The notes beneath the pieces were generated by a model that saw only the letters and a program-made list of their open reading frames with translations, was not told the origin of the DNA and ran no database searches. A stretch of DNA of 64,000 nucleotides from Erythrobacter sp. BLCC-B19 (GTDB taxonomy: Bacteria > Pseudomonadota > Alphaproteobacteria > Sphingomonadales > Sphingomonadaceae). The stretch lies in the NCBI RefSeq assembly GCF_028621955.1, contig NZ_CP117516.1, forward strand, positions 1,138,001-1,202,000, given 5' to 3'. This document shows, in pieces, positions 9,330-18,439 of the stretch (the first letter of the stretch is position 1; every line of letters begins with the position of its first letter). The position numbers and the translations under genes are program-made.

Positions 9330-11339
9330 ATGGATCAGGGGGGAAAGCAGCACTGGGTGAGACTGCGGCAGGCGTTGCTGCTCGCACTGGCACTGGCGCT
9401 GCCGTTCCTTACCCCGCTGTTGCCGGTCACCGCCGATCTTGAGCGCGGGATCGAGGATGCCTGGCGCCACACGCTTGCAGCGCGCACGGATTATGACCGC
9501 GATATCGCGCTGGTGCTCTACAATGATCAGGTCGCGCGTGCGGCGGGCAAGACCAGTCCGATCGACCGCGCCATGCTCGCCCGTGCGCTGACGCAGATCG
9601 CTTCGGCAAACCCGCGCGCGATCGGGATTGACCTCGCTTTCGTGCAGGCCACCGCCGATCAGGACGCGCTGATCGCAGCGATCCGGGCGATCCCGGTGCC
9701 CGTTCATATCGTCTATGCCGACCCGGAAGGTGACCGCGCGACCTATTGGGAGCGCACCATCGACAGCGAAGCCCGCGCCGATCAGGAGGCCTTCTGGGCG
9801 GCGCTCGCCGGGAGCACCGCGCGCCGCGCTTCGCCCGCGATCGGGGTCGATAGCGCGCGCATTGCCCGTCACTGGCCCGACACCGCGCCCACCGCCGCGC
9901 CGCTGCTGGCCCATGCGCTGGCCGACACGCCCGCAAGCTTGCGCAGCTATCGCGGGGCGATCCGTTACACTCTGCTCGATCCCGAAGTGCTGGCCGCAGC
10001 GGGCACCGATATCGACGCGGCGACCGGGATGTTCCCGGCCTATGCGCTGAACGATATGGCCGACGATCTGTTCGCCGCCGATTATCTCCCCAATCTCACC
10101 GGGCGGATCGTGCTGGTGGGCTCGGATACCTTTGGCGCAGACCAGATCGCGACCCCGATCACGCGGTTTGGCGGACATGAACGGGTCGCGGGCGTCACCG
10201 TTCACGCGCAGATGCTGCGGCAGGCGCTCGACCGCGATTTTCCCGCACCGCTGGGTTGGGGATGGATCGCGGCGCTGGCGCTGGCGGCGGTCGTGGCGGG
10301 CGTGGCTACGGCGCGGATCGACCGGCGGATCGGGCTGCTGATCGCATGCGGAGCCGCGCAGCTGGCGGTGATCGCAGGCCTGCCCGTGGTGTTCGAGACG
10401 GCAGGCTATGACTATCTCGGCCTGCCGGTGCTCGGCCTCGCGCTGGGCTGGCTCACCGCCTACCTCGCCGCCGCTGCCGCCGCCCGCGCGCGCAGCAGCG
10501 AGGAGCGCGCCTTCGCCCGCGGCGCGCTGGGCCGTTATGTGCCCGAAAGTGTGGCGCGCGAGATCCTCGCCGATCCCTCGCGGCTCGAACTGAAGGGCGA
10601 GGCGCGCGAGCTGACGCTGATGTTCACCGATCTCGAAGGCTTCACCCGCTTCTGCCACGGCCGCGACCCGCGCCAGACCGCGGCGATCCTCAACGCCTAT
10701 CTCGATGCGATGAGCGCGGTGGTGCTGGCGCATGGGGGCACGCTCGACAAATATGTCGGCGATGCGATCGTCGCCTTCTGGGGCGCACCGATTGCGCGAG
10801 AGGACGACACCGCCCGCGCGGTCGCCTGCGCGCTCGCCATGCAGGCCGCTGCCGCCGAGGTCGCCGCGCGCACCGAGGCCGAGTTCGGCACCAGCCTCGG
10901 GCGCACCCGCATCGGCATCCACCGCGGCGAGGTGGTGGTCGGCAATTTCGGCGGAACCAACCGGATGCAATACACTGCGATGGGCGACGCGATGAACATC
11001 GCCGCGCGGCTGGAGGGGGCGAACAAGTATCTCGGCACGACGATCCTGGTGAGCGAGACGGTGCGCGCCGCCGCGCCGGAACACGCCTATCGTGCGCTCG
11101 GGTTGGTGGCGGTGTCGGGTGTGTCCTCGGGCCTTGCGCTTTACGAGCCGCTGCCTGCGGACGCCTCCGGATATGCGCAAGGCTGGAATGATGCTATCGC
11201 CGCACTGCAATCCGGGGGGGAGATCGCGGCTTGGCGCGCGCTGGTCGCGGCGCACCCGCAGGATGCCGCCGCCGCCGCGATGGATGCACGGATCGCGGAG
11301 GTGATGAGGGGGGAGGTCTATGCTCTGCAATCGAAATAG
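9330..11339 (+). CDS. CHASE2 domain adenylate cyclase (class III)
   Basis: This 669-residue membrane protein has an N-terminal transmembrane helix (about 15-33), a periplasmic CHASE2 sensor domain to about residue 300, and three closely spaced transmembrane helices (about 305-385). A cytoplasmic class III cyclase domain runs from about 425. The catalytic set is complete: FTDLEGF near 432 and the GD of KYVGDAIVAFW near 474 bind metal. The Lys of that motif is the adenine-type selector, and NIAARLE near 556 supplies the transition-state Asn and Arg. It should make cAMP in response to an unknown extracytoplasmic signal. The first of three paralogous exported-protein genes starts inside its last 20 bases. 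Confidence 0.93.
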   Translation: MDQGGKQHWVRLRQALLLALALALPFLTPLLPVTADLERGIEDAWRHTLAARTDYDRDIALVLYNDQVARAAGKTSPIDRAMLARALTQIASANPRAIGIDLAFVQATADQDALIAAIRAIPVPVHIVYADPEGDRATYWERTIDSEARADQEAFWAALAGSTARRASPAIGVDSARIARHWPDTAPTAAPLLAHALADTPASLRSYRGAIRYTLLDPEVLAAAGTDIDAATGMFPAYALNDMADDLFAADYLPNLTGRIVLVGSDTFGADQIATPITRFGGHERVAGVTVHAQMLRQALDRDFPAPLGWGWIAALALAAVVAGVATARIDRRIGLLIACGAAQLAVIAGLPVVFETAGYDYLGLPVLGLALGWLTAYLAAAAAARARSSEERAFARGALGRYVPESVAREILADPSRLELKGEARELTLMFTDLEGFTRFCHGRDPRQTAAILNAYLDAMSAVVLAHGGTLDKYVGDAIVAFWGAPIAREDDTARAVACALAMQAAAAEVAARTEAEFGTSLGRTRIGIHRGEVVVGNFGGTNRMQYTAMGDAMNIAARLEGANKYLGTTILVSETVRAAAPEHAYRALGLVAVSGVSSGLALYEPLPADASGYAQGWNDAIAALQSGGEIAAWRALVAAHPQDAAAAAMDARIAEVMRGEVYALQSK

Positions 11340-11757
11340 CGGCGTGCTGCTGGCGGCCGCGCTTTCGCTGATGCTGGCGGGCTGCGCGAAGGACAGCCTC
11401 GGCTCGGGCGGAGCGCCGATGACCGGATCCGTCCCGGGCCGCGCTGCCGCCCCGCCGCCGCCTCCGCCTCCGCCCCCGCCGCCATCCCCCGCGCCCGCCG
11501 TCTACCGCGTCGCCAGCGGATCGCCGAGCGTGCTCGCCCGCCTTCCGCGCGGCACGCTTGTCACGCGCGAGACCGCGATCTGCCTCAAGGCGGGCGAGCA
11601 GATCACTGTCTCCGGATCGAACGGGCAGAGCGTGACCTATAGCGGCCCCGGCTGCCTCAAGCGCAGCGCGCCAGCGACCCCGCAGAACCTCGGCGGCTTC
11701 ACCTTCGGCTGGCGCGCGCCCATCAGCGGCGAGACGGAGCGGGGGGCCGCGAAGTGA
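11320..11757 (+). CDS. lipoprotein with polyproline linker and single two-Cys module (paralog A)
   Basis: The 145-residue product has a lipoprotein signal ending LAGC (Cys22), a low-complexity linker of eleven consecutive prolines at about residues 46-56, and a C-terminal module at about 62-130. The module reads SGSPSVLARLPRGTLV, then ICLKAGEQITVSGSNGQS, then TYSGPGCLK and GGFTFG, with two conserved cysteines. The same module ends the two following proteins. The gene overlaps the CHASE2 cyclase by 20 bases and the next gene by four (GTGA). No known family is recognised; a periplasmic role as partner or ligand of the CHASE2 sensor is inferred from context. Confidence 0.75.
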   Translation: MLCNRNSGVLLAAALSLMLAGCAKDSLGSGGAPMTGSVPGRAAAPPPPPPPPPPPSPAPAVYRVASGSPSVLARLPRGTLVTRETAICLKAGEQITVSGSNGQSVTYSGPGCLKRSAPATPQNLGGFTFGWRAPISGETERGAAK

Positions 11758-12524
11758 GGGCGGCGCTGCTGGCAGCGGCAATACTGATGTCCTGCGCGCT
11801 GCCGCTTGCCGCACAGGAGAGCGCGCCTGCGCCCGTCGCCCCGGCCCCTCCGCCGGAACCCGGCCCGATTGTGCTGGTGAGCGGCCCCAAGGCACTCACC
11901 GCCCGGCTCGGCGACACGCCGCTCGATCCCGCCGCCGAGCTTTGCCTCGACAGCCGCGAGGAAGCCGTTCTGGCGAGTGACCGCGTCACCTTCACGCTCA
12001 CCGGCAAGGCCTGCGTCATCCCCGCGGCCGCCGAACAGGCGACCTGGGACGCCTATCGCGCCGCCATCGTCGAGGAAGCCCGCACCGCTCTGATCCACGC
12101 CATGTATGACGAAGAGCCGGAGGCGCTCGCGGCCGCACGGGCGGAATATGTCCGGGTGATGCGCGAGGTGATGGGCGTGGAGACCGACGGGATGATCGAA
12201 CTCCCGGAGGTCGAGGAAGTGGTGGTCGGCAGCGCCGAGGATGAGCCCCGCCCGCGCAGGCGCGTCCGCACCGGCGCATTGCGCGGCGACCCGCCCCCGC
12301 CGCGCCCGGTAATCTTCCGCATCGCCAGCGGATCGCCCGCCGTCCTCACCCGCTTTCCGCGCGGCACGCTGGTGCAGCGCGGCACGGCGCTGTGCCTCAA
12401 GGGGGGAGAACAGGTGACCGTCGCCGGGAGCAACGGCCAGAGCACCACCTATTCCGGCCCCGGCTGTCTGGGCCGCACCACGCGCCCGACCCGCGAGAAT
12501 GTCGGCGGGTTCACCTTTGGCTAG
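11754..12524 (+). CDS. exported protein with two two-Cys modules (paralog B)
   Basis: The 256-residue protein starts at GTG and has a cleavable signal (ALLAAAILMSCALPLAAQ). It carries an N-terminal module (about 40-85: LTARLGDTPLDPAAELCL then ASDRVTFTLTGKACV) and a charged helical middle region rich in Glu, Ala and Arg. A second module (about 187-256) has SGSPAVLTRFPRGTLV, LCLKGGEQVTVAGSNGQS and YSGPGCLGR. The two modules share SG...L..R...GT.L....LCL...E...S......G..C, so they look like an internal duplication. It overlaps paralog A by four bases. Function is unknown. Confidence 0.75.
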   Translation: MRAALLAAAILMSCALPLAAQESAPAPVAPAPPPEPGPIVLVSGPKALTARLGDTPLDPAAELCLDSREEAVLASDRVTFTLTGKACVIPAAAEQATWDAYRAAIVEEARTALIHAMYDEEPEALAAARAEYVRVMREVMGVETDGMIELPEVEEVVVGSAEDEPRPRRRVRTGALRGDPPPPRPVIFRIASGSPAVLTRFPRGTLVQRGTALCLKGGEQVTVAGSNGQSTTYSGPGCLGRTTRPTRENVGGFTFG

Positions 12525-13296
12525 GCGCGCCGTGCCCTTTCTGCGGGCGGCCGTGCTGGCTGCGGCGCTGGCGCAAGCGGCTCCGCTCGCCGCACAGGAC
12601 ACGCCTGTCGGTTCGATCATCGCGATAGACGCGGGCGGCGCGCCGGGCGTGCCACCGGGAGACGCCCCGCTCGATCCCGCCACCCGGCTCTGTCTCGCCA
12701 AGGATCAGGTCGCGCTGTTCGCCAGTGACCGGGTCACCTTCCAGATCGCGGGCGAGGCCTGCGTCACGCTCGCCGAAGCCGAGGCCGAGGCCTTCGCCAA
12801 CCAGGGGTGGGCGCTCAGGAGCCAGGCGGCCGAGGAGGCGGGCGAGCGCTACAGCGCTGCCCTCGACAGCGGCGACGAAGGTGCTCAGGATCGGGCCTTC
12901 GAGGAATACCGGGAAGCCTCGGAAGCCGCAGGCGAAACGCGCTGGGAGGACGAGATCGCACGGTCGGTCGAGGAACAGCGCGCCGCACGCGACTATGCCG
13001 AGAAGATCAAGAACATGCCGCCTGCTGCCGGGCCCGTCCCCAGCTGGCCTACCTCGAGCACGCCGCTCGGGCCGCGCCCGATCATCTTCCGCCTCGCAAG
13101 CGGCTCGCCCTCGGTGCTGGCGCGCTTTCCGCGCGGGATGATCGTCCAGCCCTCGACCGCCTTGTGCCTGACCGGGGGCGAGCAGCTGACCATCAGCAGC
13201 AGCATCGGCCAGAGCGCGACCTACACCGGCCCCGGTTGTCTCAAGCGACAGGGCAAGCCGACGCGCGAGAATATCGGGGCTTTCGTATTCGGGTAA
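12499..13296 (+). CDS. exported protein with two two-Cys modules (paralog C)
   Basis: This protein, up to 265 residues long, repeats the plan of paralog B: signal segment (VLAAALAQAAPLAAQ), N-terminal module (APLDPATRLCLAKDQ then ASDRVTFQIAGEACV), acidic helical middle, and C-terminal module (SGSPSVLARFPRGMIV, LCLTGGEQLTISSSIGQS, YTGPGCLKR, GAFVFG). The start is uncertain: ATG at 12499 overlaps paralog B by 26 bases, while TTG at 12517 or GTG at 12532 would give a more typical signal peptide. It is the last gene of the CHASE2-cyclase group; dxs follows after 78 bases. Confidence 0.72.
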   Translation: MSAGSPLARRAVPFLRAAVLAAALAQAAPLAAQDTPVGSIIAIDAGGAPGVPPGDAPLDPATRLCLAKDQVALFASDRVTFQIAGEACVTLAEAEAEAFANQGWALRSQAAEEAGERYSAALDSGDEGAQDRAFEEYREASEAAGETRWEDEIARSVEEQRAARDYAEKIKNMPPAAGPVPSWPTSSTPLGPRPIIFRLASGSPSVLARFPRGMIVQPSTALCLTGGEQLTISSSIGQSATYTGPGCLKRQGKPTRENIGAFVFG

Positions 13297-13328
13297 GCCA
13301 GACGCGGCCTGTGCATTGACATCAATCA

Positions 13329-13367
13329 AGCCTTACATCGACAGGCGCAATTTCCGTGTGTAAGGCT
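13329..13367 (+). promoter_or_regulatory. inverted repeat in the dxs leader
   Basis: A perfect 9-bp inverted repeat AGCCTTACA (13329-13337) and TGTAAGGCT (13359-13367) with a 21-base spacer lies directly before the dxs start at 13375. A TTGACA element sits just upstream at 13316-13321. The downstream arm covers the AAGG that would be the ribosome binding site. It may be a protein operator or an RNA hairpin that controls dxs translation; the sequence alone does not decide. Confidence 0.45.
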
Positions 13368-13374
13368 GAAAGTT

Positions 13375-15306
13375 ATGAATCAACCGCCGCACACGCCGCT
13401 TCTCGACCTCGTCAACACGCCTGACGACCTGCGCCGCCTCAAGCCCGAACAGCTCCGCCAGCTCGCCGATGAGCTGCGCGCCGAAATGATCGACGCGGTG
13501 AGCGTCTCCGGCGGCCACCTCGGATCAGGGCTGGGCGTGGTCGAGCTGACCGTGGCGATCCACTATGTCTTCAACACGCCCGACGACAAGCTGGTCTGGG
13601 ACGTGGGCCACCAGTGCTACCCGCACAAGATCATCACCGGGCGGCGCGACCGCATCCGCACCCTGCGCCAAGGCGGGGGTCTGAGCGGCTTCACCAAGCG
13701 CAGCGAGAGCGAATACGACCCCTTCGGCGCGGCGCACTCGTCCACCTCGATCAGCGCGGCGCTGGGCTTTGCCATCGCCAACAAGCTCCAGAACAAGCCG
13801 GGCCGCGGGATCGCGGTGATCGGTGACGGCTCGATGAGCGCCGGCATGGCCTATGAGGCGATGAACAACGCCGCGCAGGCGGGCAACCGGCTGATCGTGA
13901 TCCTCAACGACAATGATATGTCGATCGCGCCGCCCGTCGGCGGGCTGTCGGCCTATCTCGCGCGGATGGTGTCCTCGAGCGAATATCTCGGCATCCGCAG
14001 CCTTGCCAGCCGCGCCGTCAAGAAGATGAGCCGCCGCCTCCACGACACCATCGGCAAGGCCGAGGAATTCACGCGCGGCATGGTGACCGGCGGCACGTTG
14101 TTCGAGGAACTGGGCTTCTACTATGTCGGCCCGATTGACGGGCACAACCTCGATCACCTGCTCCCCGTGCTTGAGAATGTGCGCGACACCAGCGAAGGCC
14201 CGGTGCTGATCCATGTCGTGACCGAAAAGGGCAAGGGCTATGCCCCGGCCGAAAACTCGGCTGACAAGTATCACGGCGTGCCCAAGTTTAACGTCGTCAC
14301 CGGCGAAAAGGCCAAGAGCGCGCCGTCTGCGCCCGCCTATCAGGATGTGTTCGGCCTGACGCTCGCCAAGCTTGCCGAGACCGACGACAAGATCTGCGCG
14401 ATCACCGCCGCCATGCCGAGCGGCACCGGCGTCGACAAGTTCGCCAAGGCGCACCCCTCCCGCACCTTCGATGTCGGCATTGCCGAGCAGCACGCGGTGA
14501 CCTTCGCGGCGGGCCTCGCTGCCGAGGGGATGCGGCCCTTCGCGGCAATCTATTCGACCTTCCTCCAGCGCGCCTATGACCAGGTGGTGCACGATGTGTG
14601 CATCCAGAACCTGCCGGTGCGCTTCGCCATCGACCGTGCGGGGCTGGTCGGCGCGGACGGGGCGACCCATGCGGGGAGCTTCGACATCACCTATCTCGCC
14701 ACCCTGCCCAACATGGTCGTCATGGCCGCCGCCGACGAGGCCGAGCTGGTCCACATGACCTACACCGCCGCCGAGTATGACGAAGGCCCGATCGCCTTCC
14801 GCTACCCGCGCGGCAACGGCACCGGGGTGCCGCTTCCCGAGGTTCCGGTGAAGCTCGAAATCGGCAAGGGCCGCTTGGTGCGCGAAGGCACCAAGGTCGC
14901 GATCCTCTCGCTGGGCGCGCGGCTGACCGAGGCGCTCAAGGCCGCCGACACGCTCGAGGCCAAGGGGCTCTCCACCACGGTCGCCGACCTGCGCTTTGCC
15001 AAGCCGCTGGACGAGGAACTGATCGCCAAGCTGATGCGCAGCCACGAGGTGATCGTGACGGTCGAGGAAGGCGCCATCGGCGGCCTCGGCGCGCACGTGC
15101 TGACCTTCGCGAGCGACACCGGCCTCACCGACAACGGGTTGAAGGTCCGCACGCTGCGCCTGCCCGATACCTTCATCGATCACGACGATCCGATGAAGCA
15201 ATATGACGAGGCCGGGCTGAACGCGCCGCAGATCGTGGATACCGTGCTCAAGGCGCTCAAGCACAACAGCGCCGGGATCGAGACGGGCGAGGAAGTGCGG
15301 GCCTGA
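13375..15306 (+). CDS. dxs: 1-deoxy-D-xylulose-5-phosphate synthase
   Basis: The 643-residue thiamine-diphosphate enzyme condenses pyruvate and glyceraldehyde 3-phosphate, the first step of the MEP isoprenoid pathway. Visible motifs include [46 protein letters not shown] with the ThDP-binding aspartate/asparagine, the transketolase central domain [15 protein letters not shown] and the C-terminal [10 protein letters not shown]. Length is normal. In carotenoid-producing sphingomonads it feeds carotenoid and quinone synthesis. An inverted repeat lies in its leader. Confidence 0.98.
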   Translation: MNQPPHTPLLDLVNTPDDLRRLKPEQLRQLADELRAEMIDAVSVSGGHLGSGLGVVELTVAIHYVFNTPDDKLVWDVGHQCYPHKIITGRRDRIRTLRQGGGLSGFTKRSESEYDPFGAAHSSTSISAALGFAIANKLQNKPGRGIAVIGDGSMSAGMAYEAMNNAAQAGNRLIVILNDNDMSIAPPVGGLSAYLARMVSSSEYLGIRSLASRAVKKMSRRLHDTIGKAEEFTRGMVTGGTLFEELGFYYVGPIDGHNLDHLLPVLENVRDTSEGPVLIHVVTEKGKGYAPAENSADKYHGVPKFNVVTGEKAKSAPSAPAYQDVFGLTLAKLAETDDKICAITAAMPSGTGVDKFAKAHPSRTFDVGIAEQHAVTFAAGLAAEGMRPFAAIYSTFLQRAYDQVVHDVCIQNLPVRFAIDRAGLVGADGATHAGSFDITYLATLPNMVVMAAADEAELVHMTYTAAEYDEGPIAFRYPRGNGTGVPLPEVPVKLEIGKGRLVREGTKVAILSLGARLTEALKAADTLEAKGLSTTVADLRFAKPLDEELIAKLMRSHEVIVTVEEGAIGGLGAHVLTFASDTGLTDNGLKVRTLRLPDTFIDHDDPMKQYDEAGLNAPQIVDTVLKALKHNSAGIETGEEVRA

Positions 15307-15310
15307 CAAG

Positions 15311-15823
15311 GTGGCTGCGGGCGAGCCTTTCGTCGCGCGTTTTTCACCGCTCTTGTTGTTTTTTTGGTTGGCCTTGTCGGCGGCAATGGCCTTGCTGGCC
15401 CTGAAGACCGTAGGCCCGGTGCTCGGCAGTCCCGCGCTGGTGTTCTTTGGGGGGATCGCCGCCGCGCACGCCATCCGCCTCTTCGACCGGCGTCCGCAGG
15501 TCATCATCGACGGCGGAGGGCTGTATATCCGCTCACATGGCGAAAAGCGGATCGCTCTGCGCTCGATCAAGAGCCTGCATGCCGACTGGGGCCGCCTGTC
15601 GGTAACGGTGCACAAGCCTGCGATGTATCCGATCGAGCGTTTCCATCGCCGCATGATCTACCGCGTCAACGGCAGCGCGGCGCGTGGCTTCTTTGGCGAT
15701 GCCTGGATTTTCACGATGTTCCTCGATCAGCCGCAGACCGCCATCGTCGAGGCGATCCGCGCCCATCGTCCGCAGACCGAGTTTGAACGGCAACTTGAGG
15801 AACGGATTGCAGGCACCCGCTAA
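15311..15823 (+). CDS. membrane protein with PH-like cytoplasmic domain, unknown function
   Basis: The 170-residue product has two adjacent hydrophobic helices near the N-terminus (about 11-30 and 38-56). A soluble part follows with LYIRSHGEKRIALRSIKS and FLDQPQTAIVEAIRAHRP, which resembles the bacterial PH-like fold found after two membrane helices. It starts with GTG four bases after the dxs stop, so it is probably co-transcribed. It is convergent with mlaA, overlapping by four bases at the stops. No specific function is recognised. Confidence 0.6.
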   Translation: MAAGEPFVARFSPLLLFFWLALSAAMALLALKTVGPVLGSPALVFFGGIAAAHAIRLFDRRPQVIIDGGGLYIRSHGEKRIALRSIKSLHADWGRLSVTVHKPAMYPIERFHRRMIYRVNGSAARGFFGDAWIFTMFLDQPQTAIVEAIRAHRPQTEFERQLEERIAGTR

Positions 15824-16812
15824 CGCGGCTGGGTAATCGCAATCGCCTCGGGGTTGGCCGGGGGTTCGGGCGGGGTGGCATCGGCGGGCGGCTCCGCTTC
15901 GGCGGGCGCATCTGCCTCGGGCTCGCCCTTCAGTTCATCAAGCCGCATCTGATCCATTTCCGAAATCGGCTCGCCCTTCAGCTGGGCGATATCGGCGCGG
16001 CGTTTGGCGAGGTAGGTTTCGCGCCGCATCAGGTAGGGATCGTCGGAGGACTGGATGCGCGCCAGCTCCTCGTCAAAATCGAGCCGCTGATCGAGGCCGT
16101 TCACCACGAAATAGGTCACCGCATATTCGGGCCGGTTGAAAGGCTTGCCCACGACAAAGGGCAGCAGCGCCTGATCGAGCGTGCTGCCGACCAGATCGCG
16201 CACCGTGGTTGCGCCTGTCACCGGCAGATAGAGGTATGGCCCCGGCCCCACCCCGTAGAAGCCCAGCGTGTTGGCAAAGCCATTGCGACGATAGGGGATC
16301 TTCGCGCCCTTGCCCGCCACATCGAACAACCCGCCCACGCCGATGGTCGAGTTGATCGCGAAGCGCCCGAGGCTGCCGAACGCCTTGCCGACCTTGCCTT
16401 GCAGCAGGAAATTGAGCGCATTGCTCGGCTCGCCCAGATTGCGCACCACGTTGCCGAGGCCATCGCGCACCGGTTCGGGCAGGCCATCGCGATAGGCATA
16501 GGCGACCGGCTCGATCACGGCGGAATCGACCGCCTGGGTAATGCGGTAGGTTTCCTCGTTGACGCGCTCCATCGGATCGGACTTGGGCGGGCCATATTCA
16601 CCCTCGACCACGATTTCGCTGACCGGCTCGTCGCCCTCGGGTGCCGGAGCGGATTCGTCAGTGGGCGGGGGCGCGGCGGGAGGCGCTTCTGCGGGCGGGT
16701 TGGCCTGTTCGGCGGCGGCGAGGCTCCATTCCACCGGCAGCGGTGCAGGCGCGGCAGGCAGTGCTGCGGCGAGCATTCCGGGCGACACGGCAAGCAGGGC
16801 AAGGGTGGGCAA
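15820..16812 (-). CDS. mlaA: MlaA-family outer-membrane lipid asymmetry protein
   Basis: The 330-residue protein contains the MlaA/VacJ domain (about residues 75-275): SDPMERVNEETYRITQAVD, NVVRNLGEPSNALNFLLQG, RFAINSTIGVGGLFDVA and GFYGVGPGPYLYLPVTGA. MlaA removes misplaced phospholipids from the outer leaflet together with the Mla ABC transporter. The start is a TTG at 16812 with GGAG seven bases upstream. The N-terminus is a weak signal without a clear lipobox, followed by a Pro/Ala/Glu-rich stretch, and a similar low-complexity tail ends the protein. Other mla genes are not in this window. Confidence 0.9.
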   Translation of the reverse strand: MPTLALLAVSPGMLAAALPAAPAPLPVEWSLAAAEQANPPAEAPPAAPPPTDESAPAPEGDEPVSEIVVEGEYGPPKSDPMERVNEETYRITQAVDSAVIEPVAYAYRDGLPEPVRDGLGNVVRNLGEPSNALNFLLQGKVGKAFGSLGRFAINSTIGVGGLFDVAGKGAKIPYRRNGFANTLGFYGVGPGPYLYLPVTGATTVRDLVGSTLDQALLPFVVGKPFNRPEYAVTYFVVNGLDQRLDFDEELARIQSSDDPYLMRRETYLAKRRADIAQLKGEPISEMDQMRLDELKGEPEADAPAEAEPPADATPPEPPANPEAIAITQPR

Positions 16813-16930
16813 TCAGGTTCTCCGCTTCGCCCCCTATCATTAGCAATGACGACAGGTTGCCTGTCTTGCCCTTGCCATGCCCCGCCTATACGCAAGGTGA
16901 ATTATATGTCGCAAACGTGCAAGGTTGCTT

Positions 16931-17728
16931 ATGTCGTTGATCCAGATTGCCAAGGAAGGCTCCGTCACCATCCTCACCCTTGACCGGGCCGAGACCATGA
17001 ACCCGCTGGGCGCGCCGGGGGATGGGGACGAGTTTGTCCGCGTCGCCAATGCGATCAACCGCGACATGGAATGCCGGGTGGTGATCCTGACCGGCGCGGG
17101 CCGGGCCTTCAGCGCGGGCGGCGATGTCAAGGCGATGCGTGACAAGACCGGCACCTTCGGCGGCTCGACCCCGGCGATTTCCGATGGCTACCGCGACAAC
17201 ATCCACCAGATGCTGCGCGCGCTGTATGGGTTGCGCGTGCCGGTGATCGCGGCGGTCAACGGCCCGGCGATTGGGCTCGGCTGCGACGTCGCCTGCCTCG
17301 CCGACATCCGCATCGCGAGCGAAACCGCGAAGTTCGGGGTGACGTTCCTCAAGCTCGGCATCATCCCCGGCGATGGCGGCACCTGGATCCTCCCGCGCGT
17401 GATCGGCATGAGCCGCGCTGCTGAGCTGTTCTACACCGGCGATGTGATCGACGCCGCGACGGCGAAGGATTGGGGCTTGGTCAGCCGGGTCGTGGCTCCG
17501 GAAGCGCTGATGGACGAGGCGCGCGCGCTGGCGGGCAAGATCGCCGCTCTCCCCCCTCACTCGCTGCGCCACACCAAGAACCTGCTGCGACAGGGCCAGC
17601 AGACCAGCTACGACACCGCGCTGGAACTCGCCGCCAACACCCAGGCGATGATGCACACCACCGCTGACCATGCCGAAGGGATCGCCGCGCTGCTGGAAAA
17701 GCGCAGCGGCGTGTTCACCGGCGAATAG
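16931..17728 (+). CDS. enoyl-CoA hydratase/isomerase family protein (crotonase)
   Basis: The 265-residue protein has the crotonase fold with both oxyanion-hole segments: GAGRAFSAGGDVKAM and NGPAIGLGCDVACLADIRIAS. The usual GDGGTW segment follows. A Gly-Asp-Gly near the second catalytic position is compatible with hydratase or isomerase chemistry on acyl-CoA esters. The ATG at 16931 is preferred over a TTG six bases earlier because AAGG lies six bases upstream. Its stop abuts that of the convergent nnrU-like gene. The specific substrate is unknown. Confidence 0.9.
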   Translation: MSLIQIAKEGSVTILTLDRAETMNPLGAPGDGDEFVRVANAINRDMECRVVILTGAGRAFSAGGDVKAMRDKTGTFGGSTPAISDGYRDNIHQMLRALYGLRVPVIAAVNGPAIGLGCDVACLADIRIASETAKFGVTFLKLGIIPGDGGTWILPRVIGMSRAAELFYTGDVIDAATAKDWGLVSRVVAPEALMDEARALAGKIAALPPHSLRHTKNLLRQGQQTSYDTALELAANTQAMMHTTADHAEGIAALLEKRSGVFTGE

Positions 17729-18406
17729 TCAGCCCACCCAGCGCCACACGCCCGCCGGGATCCCGGCGTGCCACAGGTGCACCCAGCTGCCCGCAAGCCA
17801 CAGTGCGGTGCCCGCCACCAGCGGCACCGCACCCACGCTGAACAGCTGGCCGAGCCGCGGCCAGTAGGAGGTCTTCGCCGACCATTCACCCCAGGCCGCG
17901 CCCATCAGCCTCGCCTTCTTGCCGTCCTGCAGTTTCGACCCGGCCAGTGCCAGCACGCCCATCGCGAAGGCGGTGATCATCGTGCGGGTGCTCCAGAACA
18001 GGATCAGGTGCGAGGCCGCCCACAGGCCGATGGCCCACATCATCGGATGCCGGGTGACGCGGAACACGCCCTTGGGCTCGCTGCGCGCCTGCGCCTCCGC
18101 CATCGGGGTCGGCAGGGCCGGGTTGCCGATGAAAGAGCCTGCCAGCAGCACCATCGCCAGCCATGTCAATACGCTTGCGGCGATCCAGCCCGCTGTGCCC
18201 GATCCGGGCAAGTCGCCCCCCGGTGCCACGCCAAAGGCATGGGCGACCCAGCCCAGCGTCGCGAAACTCACCACCGTATAGGCGAGAGTGAAGCCCTTCT
18301 CCCCAAGCGCCCGCACCATCGGCGCCCTCAGCGGGTGCGACATGGCAAAGTGCGAACCGACGAAAGCGGCATTGGCCGCGGCGAGCGTGATCAGATCCCC
18401 ATCCAT
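17729..18406 (-). CDS. NnrU family membrane protein
   Basis: The 225-residue integral membrane protein has about six hydrophobic helices and the NnrU-family features SHFAMSHPLRAP near the N-terminus, VFRVTRHPMMWAIGLWAASHL in the middle and a C-terminal GEWSAKTSYWP. NnrU is known from denitrifiers and is related to isoprenylcysteine-methyltransferase-like membrane proteins, but its biochemical role is unsettled. No nitrogen-oxide genes are nearby, so a denitrification role should not be assumed. Confidence 0.85.
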   Translation of the reverse strand: MDGDLITLAAANAAFVGSHFAMSHPLRAPMVRALGEKGFTLAYTVVSFATLGWVAHAFGVAPGGDLPGSGTAGWIAASVLTWLAMVLLAGSFIGNPALPTPMAEAQARSEPKGVFRVTRHPMMWAIGLWAASHLILFWSTRTMITAFAMGVLALAGSKLQDGKKARLMGAAWGEWSAKTSYWPRLGQLFSVGAVPLVAGTALWLAGSWVHLWHAGIPAGVWRWVG

Positions 18407-18439
18407 AAGCCACAGGCTAACACGGGTCGGCGGGCCGGG

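Noticed and set aside
7905..11330. Very long open frame (over 1,100 codons) on the minus strand opposite msrA, the Fur gene and the CHASE2 cyclase
   Set aside because: Its composition is Arg/Gly/His/Ala-rich with no domain, and the opposite strand encodes well-supported proteins; GC-rich DNA often leaves the antisense frame open.
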